7,534 bases of DNA from Chloroflexota bacterium (GTDB taxonomy: Bacteria; Chloroflexota; Anaerolineae; J102): assembly GCA_013152695.1 (NCBI GenBank), contig JAADFV010000096.1:1-7534 (forward strand). The letters run 5' to 3'. Below are positions 1-6,672 of the stretch, one piece after another. How positions within the stretch are numbered: the first letter of the stretch is position 1; each line of letters opens with the position of its first letter. The notes beneath the pieces were generated by a model. The model was not told the DNA's origin, made no database searches, and was given only the letters and a program-made list of their open reading frames with translations. The position numbers and the translations under genes were made by a program.

Positions 1-1
1 A

Positions 2-3000
2 AAGACTTTGGTGGCAGGCGAAATCGGTTGGGCCGAGAAGGGACGCCAACTCATATTCGTTCCGGCAAAAGCGCTACCGATGGGAGCAGAAGTACAGGTT
101 AGCGTATCCAAGCAGGCAAAATCGGTGTCAGGAACACCCTTACGTTCTCCTCGCTCCTGGAAATTCTCGGTAGCCCCCTATCCAGCCGTCCGTTTTACAA
201 TACCGCGGGACGGAGCTGATTATGTAGCATTGGACGAGGCTGTCTCCATTCATTTTACAGCTCCTGTTCTTGAGGAAACATTACATCTCGAGATCAGTCC
301 CCCCATCAGCGCCACCCAGGTCTATAGCTGGTACAGCACTTACGATCAGTCCCTCAGCATTTATTTCCCCCGCCAACCACGAACGGCTTATACTGTCACC
401 TTGGCAAGTGGTGTGAAAGATCCCTATGGGCACGAAATCACAGAACCGACGGTGATTCATTTCAAGACGGATGACTATAAGCCATTCTTGACCATGCTAC
501 AACCGGGTACGACCGGGGTTTTCAACGCCTATGACGAGCCTGCCATCCTTTTCAATCATGTCAATGTTACCGATATTAACATTGATTTATATCGCTTGAC
601 ACCCGACCAGTTCGCACAGATTCGTCCCGAGGAAAACTATTCAGCCTGGCGTAGTTATCAGCCGGCAAAAAGCCAGCTTGTGCGCAGTTGGACCTTACGC
701 CAGGATGTTCCGATCAATCGAATCAGCCAGACGCGACTTGTCTTGACCGATGCCGCGGGAGATACCTTGACGCCGGGTTTCTATTTTATTATGGCCAGTT
801 CGCCGCAAGTGCGCTATGACAAATACAGTGCCAAACCGCGCATGTTGATGGTGCTCAGCCGTTACAATGTGGTGTTCAAAAAAGGTGTAACAAATGCCCT
901 GGTATGGGTGACAGATTTGCAAAGTGGCCAACCCGTGGCGGGCTTGCCGGTATCGCTCTATCGACAAGGAAAGGCCCTGATCACAGGGGGAGAGACGGAT
1001 GCAGAGGGCGTATACCAAGTAACCATTCCCCAGAGTGATTCGCCCTGGCTTGAAACAGCAGTATTTGTGGGCACGATGGATAATCCGGGATGGGCAAGTA
1101 CACGTTGGAATGAGGGGCTCTCTGTGTGGAGTTTCGATCTGCCGGGTGAATATTATAATCAGAAATATCGCGTCCATTTGTATACAGAGCGCCCCTTGTA
1201 TCGTGCTGGTGATACTGTCCACACCCGCGCCATTGTGCGAATCGACGATCCCTCCGGCTATGCCATACCACAAGCATTGTCGGTTTCCTTGATTTTACGC
1301 AGCCCTCGTGGAAGTGTGGTGGATAAAAAACAGGGCAGTGTAGACGAGTTTGGGACGGTAGCAACTGATTTTGTCCTGGGCAAAGAAACAGAGCTGGGTA
1401 ATTACAGTCTCCAGCTGCAAATTGGCGATAATACGTATGCCTATACCGGCTTTTTGGTGGCAGCATACCGTAAACCTGAATACGAGCTGACCGTCCAGGT
1501 CGATCCAGCGGAGGTGTTAGCCACAGAAGGTGCGCGAGCCACGGTGCAAGCCAGTTATTTTGCCGGTGGACCTGTCAAACGCGCACAAGCCCGTTGGACC
1601 CTTTTCAGCGCCCCCTATTCTTTCCCTTATGACGACGGCCATCCCTGGTCGTTTCGGGATTTCCAGCCAGACGCTATTTTCCGGCCTTATGTCCAACCCT
1701 ACCGCCAGGAAATTGCCAGTGGGGAGGGGCAAACCGACGAGCAGGGGAACTTCAGCATCGAAGTGCCGACCGCGCTCAGCGCCGAAGCCACCCTTGCTGG
1801 AGAATCAGAACTAAGAACCATTGAATTTAGTGTCACCGACATCAATGATCAGGAAATTTCCGGCTCTGCAGCCCTGGTTGTTCACGCAGCAGGCGTTTAT
1901 CCTGGAGTGCGACCTGAGCGCTATGTGGGTGCAACGCAGCAAGAACAAATCGCCCATTTCATAGCCGTAGATGCCCTTAGCAAGGAACCCCTTGCCGCGC
2001 AAACACTCGATGTCAATATTAGCCTTCTCGACTGGCGTACAGTGCGCCGCCGGGACGAAAGTGGCCGTATGCGTTATGTCAGCACAGTGAAGGAGACACC
2101 CGTGATTACAGCAACGGTGGTCACCGCAGCTGACGGCCTGGCGCAATTAAACTGGACACCAGACCAACCCGGACAATACCTTATCCGCGCCACTGCCCAT
2201 GATGCCCTGGGTAATAGCAAAACCAGTGCAGCCTTCACCTGGATTGCCGGACAGGGCTATGCCCCCTGGCGGGTCGCCAACAACGACCGTATCGAGCTCG
2301 TGGCAGATCGAGAGAATTACCGGGTGGGCGATACGGCGAAAATCCTCATTCCCAGCCCCTTCCCCGGCCCAACCACAGCCCTCGTCACCATCGAACGGCG
2401 CAACGTCATCAGCCACCAAATCATCACCTTACAAAGTAATAGTGAAACCCTCGAAGTCCCCATTGTCGCCACCTATGCCCCAGATGTCTTTGTTTCGGTA
2501 GTGCTTATACAACCTCCCAGCGGCGACGAACCACCAACATTCAAAATGGGCCTGGTGCAACTGAACGTAGATGTCAGCCAGCATTTGCTTAACCTCTCTA
2601 TCACTGCTGAGCCCAACCCAGCAGCTCCGGGCGACACTGTGACCTACACCATCCGCGCTAGCGATTACCGTGGCCGTCCCGTTTCTTCGCAAATTTCTCT
2701 GGCCTTGGTCGACAAAGCCCTCCTGAGCCTGCGCCCCGACCAAAACCCGCACATCCGTCAAACCTTCTGGGCACAACGGGGGCTTGGGGTCCAGACCGGT
2801 ATCACCCTGGTCGCCTCCTTGAACCGTATCGACGAAAGTATTAGCAAAGGGGCGAAAGGCGGTGGAGGAGGTGGGGATTTCGAAAGATTAGCGGATATCG
2901 ATGTACGTAGTGATTTTCGTGACCTGGCTTTCTGGCAGGCGGATGTCGTGACCGATAGTCACGGTGAAGCTACGGTGCAGGTATCCTTGCCCGACAATCT

Positions 3001-5077
3001 CACCACCTGGGAAATGCATGCCATTGCCGTGACACGCAATACCATGGTAGGCGAAACGACACACGATTTGCTTGTCAGCAAGCCTCTGCTGCTACGGCCG
3101 GTGTTACCCCGCTTTGTCGTCCATGGAGACCAGTTCAACCTCGGTGTAATCGTGCAAAACAACACTGATAGCACGCAAAAGGTGGCTCTTAGCCTGGAGT
3201 TAGATGGCCTGGCTGCGCAAGGTGATACAACTTATCAGTTGGAAGTCCCTGCTTCCGATCTGGTGCGCCTTGATTTGCCCGTTGTGGTCGAAGATATCGA
3301 CCCCAGTAGCCACCTCGTGCGCGCAGAGGTTGGGGTGAGAATAATGGCACGGGCTGGTGCCCTGAACGATGCGATAGAGATGAGCCTGCCCGTGCGGCGT
3401 TATAGCAGCCCTGAAACCGTGGCTACTGCCGGTCTCGTCAGCCCCGAGGAACCCCGCTACGAAGCAATCACGCTCCCCGATCGCTACGATCCCACGCAAG
3501 GTGAGCTCACCGTGCGCCTGGAGCCATCCCTAGCGGCAGGGATGACAGAGGGACTGCGCTATCTCAAACATTATGAATATGAATGCACGGAACAGACTGT
3601 CAGTCGTTTCTTACCAAACATTCTCACAGTACGGGCTCTGAGCGAGCTGGGAATCGAGCGGCCAGATCTGGAACAGGATCTGAACACACAGGTCAATCTC
3701 GCCTTACAACGGCTCTACACACGGCAGAATACCGATGGTGGCTGGGGTTGGTTCGCCCAGGAAAAGAGTAGTCCCTACACCACCGCCTACGTGATCTTCG
3801 GCCTCAGCGAGGCTCAGCGTCTGGGCTATCACGTAGATAACGACATACTACGCAAAGGTACCGATTTCTTACGGCGACAATTGCAAAATCAAGATAACGT
3901 CCCACCCCATCGCCTTAACCAGAACGCCTTTATCGTCTATGTGTTGGACGGCGCTGCCCGTCTCTTGGGTGATGAGCGTCCTTTGGCCGATACCCAACTG
4001 CTCTACGATACTGCCGACAGCCTCGCCCTTTATGCCCAGGCCTATCTCGCCCTCACCCTCCAGGCCCAAAGCGAAGTGAGCGATACTGCCACTCAGGCAC
4101 AAAACTTGCTCGATAATATCATGGGGCAGGCCATTGTCAGTGCAACAGGTGCGCATTGGGAAGAAGCCGAGACAGACTGGTGGAGCATGAATACCGATAC
4201 CCGCACTACCGCCGTCGTCCTTGCCGCCCTGGCCGCGATCCAACCAGATCATCCCCTGGGAGCCAACGTTGTTCGTTGGCTCATGAACAGCCGCAAAGAC
4301 GGACGCTGGCAATCGACCCACGAAACGGCCTGGAGTCTGATTGCTCTGACTGACTGGATGGTGGCCAGCGGTGAATTGCAGGCTAACTACGACTGGGATG
4401 CCTTTTTCAATGGTAAAGCCCTGGCCAATGGCCACATCAGCCCGGCCGACGTCTACAATCCTACCATTTTACGCATTGCCATCGGCGACCTCCTGGCAGA
4501 TCAGCTTAATCTTCTCCAACTCGACCGCAGTCCTGGCCCGGGCAAGCTCTACTACAGCGCCGATCTTCGTGTCTATCTTCCTGTCCCCGATTTACAACCC
4601 CTTAGTCGTGGACTCACCATAACCCGCCGTTATTTCCTTCATAACGACGAGACAGAAGCAGAGATTACCTCGGCGCAGGTAGGCGACATTATCGATGTCG
4701 AACTCACCCTCATTCTTCCCAGCCAGATGCACTACCTTGTGCTCGAAGACCCCATCCCTGCCGGCACCGACCCGATTGACACCAGCCTGGCAACAACCAG
4801 CCAGCGTTACTCGGGCCCCGAATTCTCGAATAAGAACAAATCTGCTTGGCCCTTGTGGTGGCGGTGGCGATGGAATCCTACGAGTTTCGAGCTCAAGGAT
4901 GACAAAGTTGCTCTCTTTGCCACCTCGCTTGCTCCAGGCACCTACGTCTTTCGTTACCAGCTACGAGCCAGTCTTGCTGGCACCTTCAATGTCTTGCCTC
5001 CGCGAGGAGAAATGATGTACTTCCCCGAAGTCTTTGGCCGGGGTGCAGGGAGCACCTTTACCATTAGCCGGCCATAG
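2..5077 (+). CDS. Bacterial alpha-2-macroglobulin-like protein (5' end missing)
   Basis: Large extracytoplasmic protease-trap protein, open to the left edge; the true start lies outside the window. Residues are counted from a TTG at position 8. Seen: the tail of one and a complete second SbsA/Big_5-type Ig-like domain (about 1-152); macroglobulin-like beta domains, with the MG2-type motif LYTERPLYRAGDTVHTR at 391 and YRKPEYEL at 487; a bait-region domain from about 762, with ALVDKALLSL near 899; a six-glycine run at 951-956; the A2M core with VRSDFRDLAFW at 966 and LPDNLTTW at 994; the thioester motif CTEQ at 1193-1196; an alpha/alpha thioester domain with GWGW at 1245; and a C-terminal receptor-like domain to residue 1689. 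In this family, bait cleavage exposes the Cys-Gln thioester, which then links covalently to the attacking protease. Cys and Gln are both present, so the trap should be active. No pbpC-like (PBP1C) gene, the usual partner in proteobacteria, follows. Family certain; physiological target unknown. Confidence 0.93.
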   Translation, partial: KTLVAGEIGWAEKGRQLIFVPAKALPMGAEVQVSVSKQAKSVSGTPLRSPRSWKFSVAPYPAVRFTIPRDGADYVALDEAVSIHFTAPVLEETLHLEISPPISATQVYSWYSTYDQSLSIYFPRQPRTAYTVTLASGVKDPYGHEITEPTVIHFKTDDYKPFLTMLQPGTTGVFNAYDEPAILFNHVNVTDINIDLYRLTPDQFAQIRPEENYSAWRSYQPAKSQLVRSWTLRQDVPINRISQTRLVLTDAAGDTLTPGFYFIMASSPQVRYDKYSAKPRMLMVLSRYNVVFKKGVTNALVWVTDLQSGQPVAGLPVSLYRQGKALITGGETDAEGVYQVTIPQSDSPWLETAVFVGTMDNPGWASTRWNEGLSVWSFDLPGEYYNQKYRVHLYTERPLYRAGDTVHTRAIVRIDDPSGYAIPQALSVSLILRSPRGSVVDKKQGSVDEFGTVATDFVLGKETELGNYSLQLQIGDNTYAYTGFLVAAYRKPEYELTVQVDPAEVLATEGARATVQASYFAGGPVKRAQARWTLFSAPYSFPYDDGHPWSFRDFQPDAIFRPYVQPYRQEIASGEGQTDEQGNFSIEVPTALSAEATLAGESELRTIEFSVTDINDQEISGSAALVVHAAGVYPGVRPERYVGATQQEQIAHFIAVDALSKEPLAAQTLDVNISLLDWRTVRRRDESGRMRYVSTVKETPVITATVVTAADGLAQLNWTPDQPGQYLIRATAHDALGNSKTSAAFTWIAGQGYAPWRVANNDRIELVADRENYRVGDTAKILIPSPFPGPTTALVTIERRNVISHQIITLQSNSETLEVPIVATYAPDVFVSVVLIQPPSGDEPPTFKMGLVQLNVDVSQHLLNLSITAEPNPAAPGDTVTYTIRASDYRGRPVSSQISLALVDKALLSLRPDQNPHIRQTFWAQRGLGVQTGITLVASLNRIDESISKGAKGGGGGGDFERLADIDVRSDFRDLAFWQADVVTDSHGEATVQVSLPDNLTTWEMHAIAVTRNTMVGETTHDLLVSKPLLLRPVLPRFVVHGDQFNLGVIVQNNTDSTQKVALSLELDGLAAQGDTTYQLEVPASDLVRLDLPVVVEDIDPSSHLVRAEVGVRIMARAGALNDAIEMSLPVRRYSSPETVATAGLVSPEEPRYEAITLPDRYDPTQGELTVRLEPSLAAGMTEGLRYLKHYEYECTEQTVSRFLPNILTVRALSELGIERPDLEQDLNTQVNLALQRLYTRQNTDGGWGWFAQEKSSPYTTAYVIFGLSEAQRLGYHVDNDILRKGTDFLRRQLQNQDNVPPHRLNQNAFIVYVLDGAARLLGDERPLADTQLLYDTADSLALYAQAYLALTLQAQSEVSDTATQAQNLLDNIMGQAIVSATGAHWEEAETDWWSMNTDTRTTAVVLAALAAIQPDHPLGANVVRWLMNSRKDGRWQSTHETAWSLIALTDWMVASGELQANYDWDAFFNGKALANGHISPADVYNPTILRIAIGDLLADQLNLLQLDRSPGPGKLYYSADLRVYLPVPDLQPLSRGLTITRRYFLHNDETEAEITSAQVGDIIDVELTLILPSQMHYLVLEDPIPAGTDPIDTSLATTSQRYSGPEFSNKNKSAWPLWWRWRWNPTSFELKDDKVALFATSLAPGTYVFRYQLRASLAGTFNVLPPRGEMMYFPEVFGRGAGSTFTISRP
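3584..3595 (+). other. Thioester motif CTEQ of the A2M-like protein
   Basis: Codons TGC-ACG-GAA-CAG encode Cys-Thr-Glu-Gln, the CxEQ signature. In thioester-containing macroglobulins the Cys side chain and the Gln carbonyl form the internal thioester. It lies in the expected place, after the A2M core and at the start of the helical thioester domain, and is followed by TVSRFLPN as in other bacterial members. Confidence 0.9.
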
Positions 5078-5082
5078 GCCTG

Positions 5083-5098
5083 GGCAAATATCCTTGCC
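5083..5098. repeat. Short inverted repeat over the -35 region
   Basis: GGCAA (5083-5087) and TTGCC (5094-5098) are perfect 5-base arms around ATATCC, six bases after the A2M stop codon. The right arm supplies most of the -35 hexamer of the following gene. There is no T-tract, so it is not a convincing intrinsic terminator. It could be a weak operator half-site pair or chance. Confidence 0.3.
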
Positions 5099-5122
5099 GA
5101 GCGCGACGAGGCCGTCTATAAT
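5094..5122 (+). promoter_or_regulatory. Sigma-70-type promoter, apparently leaderless
   Basis: TTGCCG (5094-5099, four of six matches to TTGACA) and a perfect TATAAT (5117-5122) are separated by 17 bases. The expected transcription start, about seven bases after the -10 element, falls at position 5129, the first base of the GTG codon of the next gene. No Shine-Dalgarno sequence precedes that codon. The gap of six bases between the -10 element and the start codon is the arrangement described for leaderless mRNAs in actinobacteria and Deinococcus. The start site itself is inferred. Confidence 0.65.
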
Positions 5123-5128
5123 GACGGC

Positions 5129-6010
5129 GTGAGCAAGCATTCCCCTTCCCCCAACGTTTTCCGCCCCGAAACATTGTTAGCCGCCCTCAAGTTCATTCGT
5201 GAGCAGGGGGGCGGCGTTCATATGGTAGGTACCGCGCCATCACCTTTGAGTATCACCCCTTCGGGAACCTGGCTGGATACCCGCAGGCTGCCCGAGATGG
5301 CAGGAATCCATCGCTTTGGCGGAAAGCTGGTGGTCGGGCTCAATACAAGTCATGCCGAGCTCAGCCACGCCTCCTTACTCCGCAGCCATGCGCTCTGCCT
5401 GGTAGAAACATGTGAAGCTCTCGTAGCCGAGGGAGACACGTTAAGCCAGGATCTGCAAGCCCAGCCCTGGCCCCACACAATCCTGGCATTGGCAACCTTG
5501 GCCGCCGAAGTCGAGGTAGCGCGTCTACTCGCCAAGGATGTAATCGAACGACAATGGTTACCCTGGGATGAGGTGTTTCCGGCCATGCAGGTGCAAACAC
5601 AGCTTCCTTTAGCTGTCCGCTTTGATGTCAGCCAGGAGGCAACAGGCAGTGCCTACGTAAGAATGGCCCCTTTGCCCCACATGGATTCCCCTGTGGAGGC
5701 CGCCGCCGTTCATCTCTTCCTGGCCGATCAGGGCCCCCTTGTCAAGCAGGCACAAATCGCAGTCATGTTGCATGCCACTCACCTGCCGCTACGGCTACGA
5801 AAAGCAGAATTTACGCTCTCCGGCCATGTTCCCACTCCCGAGCGACTCCACAATGTGGCAGAAATAGCTCATAACGAGTTGTTTCAACACTTACGATCTG
5901 CTGATCCGCCGATCGACTATACCATCAACCCCACAGCACATCTCGTTCGCCGCTCACTAGATCGAGCGATTGCTCGCGCTCATGCTGCTAGCGCTGCTCA
6001 TTCCTCATGA
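5129..6010 (+). CDS. Degenerate xanthine/CO dehydrogenase FAD-subunit-like protein
   Basis: 293 residues, about the length of CoxM/XdhB-type medium subunits. The N-terminal part resembles the FAD-binding domain of molybdopterin dehydrogenases (PF00941 type): FRPETLLAALKFIREQGG (11-28), LDTRRLPEMAGIHRFGGKL (49-67), then VGLNTSHAEL (69-78), matching the usual 'IGA-TH-EL' stretch. The part from about 150 to 290 resembles the CO-dehydrogenase flavoprotein C-terminal domain, with AFE-type LRLRKAEFTLSGHVPTPERL and, near the end, AHLVRRSLDRAIARA. The canonical AGGTDL loop reads MVGTAPSPL (32-40), and the TIGGN loop reads TLSQDL (104-109), so both pyrophosphate-binding loops appear lost and FAD binding is doubtful. 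No iron-sulfur or molybdopterin subunit gene is adjacent. GTG at 5129 is chosen because homology begins at once and a promoter abuts it; the in-frame ATG at residue 32 would cut the domain. Fold assignment is by motif recognition; function unknown. Confidence 0.75.
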   Translation: MSKHSPSPNVFRPETLLAALKFIREQGGGVHMVGTAPSPLSITPSGTWLDTRRLPEMAGIHRFGGKLVVGLNTSHAELSHASLLRSHALCLVETCEALVAEGDTLSQDLQAQPWPHTILALATLAAEVEVARLLAKDVIERQWLPWDEVFPAMQVQTQLPLAVRFDVSQEATGSAYVRMAPLPHMDSPVEAAAVHLFLADQGPLVKQAQIAVMLHATHLPLRLRKAEFTLSGHVPTPERLHNVAEIAHNELFQHLRSADPPIDYTINPTAHLVRRSLDRAIARAHAASAAHSS

Positions 6011-6046
6011 CACCGGCCAGAACGGCTTCAGGCCAGGGTACTTCCT

Positions 6047-6078
6047 CACTCTAAAAGTTTTCGTTTTCCTCCAGAGTG
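6047..6078. repeat. Weak inverted repeat at the convergent gene ends
   Basis: CACTCT (6047-6052) and AGAGTG (6073-6078) are perfect 6-base arms around a 20-base A/T-rich loop containing AAAAGTTTTC. They overlap the end of the small minus-strand gene, 36 bases beyond the stop of the convergent plus-strand gene. The loop is long and no proper T-tract follows, so a terminator role is only a guess. Confidence 0.2.
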
Positions 6079-6173
6079 CCTGCATCTCGCATTTTTGATT
6101 GTCTTTCCTGAGCATAAGTCCACAATAAAGCAGCACCGATGCCCACAAGAATAAGTACGATCGTCATCTTCAT
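6051..6173 (-). CDS. Predicted 40-residue single-span membrane protein
   Basis: Read on the minus strand from ATG at 6173 to TAG at 6053-6051. The product begins MKMTIVLILVGIGAALLW, a short positive start followed by a hydrophobic run of about 16 residues (4-20). It continues with a charged, polar tail rich in Gln, Glu, Asp and Arg that ends ENENF. This is the pattern of a small bitopic membrane protein or uncleaved signal anchor; no lipobox Cys is present. An AGGCAGGTAGAAGAG stretch precedes the ATG, with AGGT eight bases upstream; an internal ATG two codons later is an alternative start with GAAGAG six bases before it. It is convergent with the flavoprotein-like gene and divergent from the MoaD-like operon. 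I do not recognise a family. A chance reading frame of this length is possible, but the hydrophobic profile and start context argue for a real gene. Confidence 0.5.
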   Translation of the reverse strand: MKMTIVLILVGIGAALLWTYAQERQSKMRDAGTLEENENF

Positions 6174-6204
6174 CTCTTCTACCTGCCTGAATGGGGGAGT
6201 AAAT

Positions 6205-6233
6205 TTGCTGATGAGGTGGCACTACGATTTAAT
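6205..6233 (+). promoter_or_regulatory. Possible promoter of the MoaD-like/glycosylase/RecD2 operon
   Basis: TTGCTG (6205-6210; only the TTG matches the consensus) and TTTAAT (6228-6233, five of six matches to TATAAT) have a 17-base spacer. Transcription would begin near 6240 and give a leader of about 145 bases containing both palindromes at 6261-6297. The -10 overlaps the minus-strand -10-like element by two bases. Weak; a promoter nearer the start codon is also possible. Confidence 0.3.
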
Positions 6234-6240
6234 TATGGCA
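6232..6240 (-). promoter_or_regulatory. Possible extended -10 promoter for the small membrane protein
   Basis: On the minus strand the sequence reads TGCCATAAT, an extended -10 element (TGn plus CATAAT, five of six matches to TATAAT). No good -35 hexamer lies 17 bases upstream, which extended -10 promoters can tolerate. Transcription would start near 6225 and give a leader of about 50 bases before the ATG at 6173. Weak evidence. Confidence 0.3.
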
Positions 6241-6260
6241 AAGTGACCTGAAAATCGCTT

Positions 6261-6279
6261 GAAAAAGGCTGGCTTTTTC
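6261..6279. repeat. Palindrome GAAAAAG-GCTGG-CTTTTTC
   Basis: Perfect 7-base arms (6261-6267 and 6273-6279) around a 5-base centre, extendable by a T-G and a T-A pair outside. It could form a weak RNA hairpin in the leader of the downstream operon or a protein-binding site. No T-tract follows the 3' arm, so it is not a good terminator. It directly abuts the next palindrome. Confidence 0.45.
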
Positions 6280-6297
6280 GATGACAATCTTGTCATC
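6280..6297. promoter_or_regulatory. 18-base palindrome, candidate operator
   Basis: GATGACAA (6280-6287) and TTGTCATC (6290-6297) are perfect 8-base inverted arms separated by TC. Such symmetry suits a dimeric transcription factor. It lies 87 bases upstream of the MoaD-like ATG, between divergent genes. I do not recognise the regulator, and no regulator gene is present in the window. Confidence 0.45.
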
Positions 6298-6384
6298 TCC
6301 GCCTCGCTTCGATGCCCCTCCATCTATTATTTACAACAGTTCTAGAGAAGAAACGTTGCGGTCTAACTGAGAAATATTTTCATT

Positions 6385-6672
6385 ATGCGCGTAATCATTC
6401 GTTTGGGTGAACCTCTCCGCCGCGCCGTCGGTACCTACCGCCTGGAACTCGATTTGTCTCCAGAAGCGACGCTTGCGGATATGCTCATCACCTTGCAAGA
6501 ATCGTATCCTGACTTTGCTCTCGCACTTTCAGGCAAGGATCTTGGCCATTCCCACCCTTATCAACTGTTCAAAAACCACCAACACATCCCCCAACATGCT
6601 TGGGCCCTGACCGTGCTGGCAGAGGACGATATAATCCATATCGTCATTCCTGTATTGGGAGGCTCTCGATGA
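6385..6672 (+). CDS. MoaD/ThiS-family ubiquitin-fold protein with GGSR tail
   Basis: 95 residues. The N-terminal strand (MRVIIRLGEPLRR), the acidic turn LDLSPEATLADML (23-35), the helix LITLQESYPDF, and the end VLAEDDIIHIVIPVLGG fit the beta-grasp sulfur-carrier fold ('L..GD.v.i.P...GG'). In MoaD and ThiS the C-terminal diglycine is adenylated by an E1-like enzyme and converted to a thiocarboxylate that donates sulfur. Here Gly92-Gly93 are followed by Ser-Arg and the stop, so the diglycine is not terminal as encoded. Either a protease removes two residues, as in JAMM-processed carriers such as QbsE, or the protein does not carry sulfur. ATG at 6385 is chosen because the fold begins there; the Shine-Dalgarno is poor. 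The stop overlaps the glycosylase start (ATGA), so the genes are co-transcribed. No other molybdopterin or thiamine gene is visible, so I give no symbol. Confidence 0.75.
   Translation: MRVIIRLGEPLRRAVGTYRLELDLSPEATLADMLITLQESYPDFALALSGKDLGHSHPYQLFKNHQHIPQHAWALTVLAEDDIIHIVIPVLGGSR
6657..6662 (+). promoter_or_regulatory. Shine-Dalgarno GGGAGG of the glycosylase gene
   Basis: GGGAGG lies six bases before ATG 6669 and settles the glycosylase start. It is formed by the last base of a Leu codon and the GGA-GGC codons for the diglycine of the MoaD-like protein, so one stretch serves both coding and initiation. Confidence 0.8.

Larger units (their letters stand above)
6011..6384. other. Intergenic region with divergent signals
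   Basis: This 374-base stretch has no plus-strand gene. It holds a likely 40-codon minus-strand gene (6051-6173), promoter-like elements on both strands around 6205-6240, and two abutting palindromes (6261-6297). From 6298 to 6384 I see only T/A-rich sequence leading to the MoaD-like start, with no clear Shine-Dalgarno. The 40 bases between the stop of the flavoprotein-like gene and the convergent stop of the small gene show no strong terminator. Confidence 0.6.

Noticed and set aside
695..1466. Two long minus-strand open frames (192 and 161 codons) opposite the A2M gene
   Set aside because: They overlap one another and the A2M frame, show no recognisable domain, and have the low-complexity Cys/His/Arg-rich look of antisense frames.
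3869..4435. 188-codon minus-strand open frame opposite the thioester domain
   Set aside because: Entirely antisense to a well-conserved A2M region, with no start context or family resemblance.
5121..5132. ATG inside the TATAAT as a start for the flavoprotein-like gene
   Set aside because: It reads ATG-ACG-GCG-TGA and stops; it would also lie upstream of the expected transcription start.
6261..6279. Intrinsic terminator reading of the GAAAAAG/CTTTTTC hairpin
   Set aside because: The stem is A/U-rich and the 3' arm is followed by GATGACAA, not a T-tract; no gene ends just upstream on either strand.
6600..6668. Longer TTG start for the glycosylase
   Set aside because: Adds 23 residues with no family resemblance that run inside the MoaD-like gene; ATG 6669 has a strong Shine-Dalgarno.
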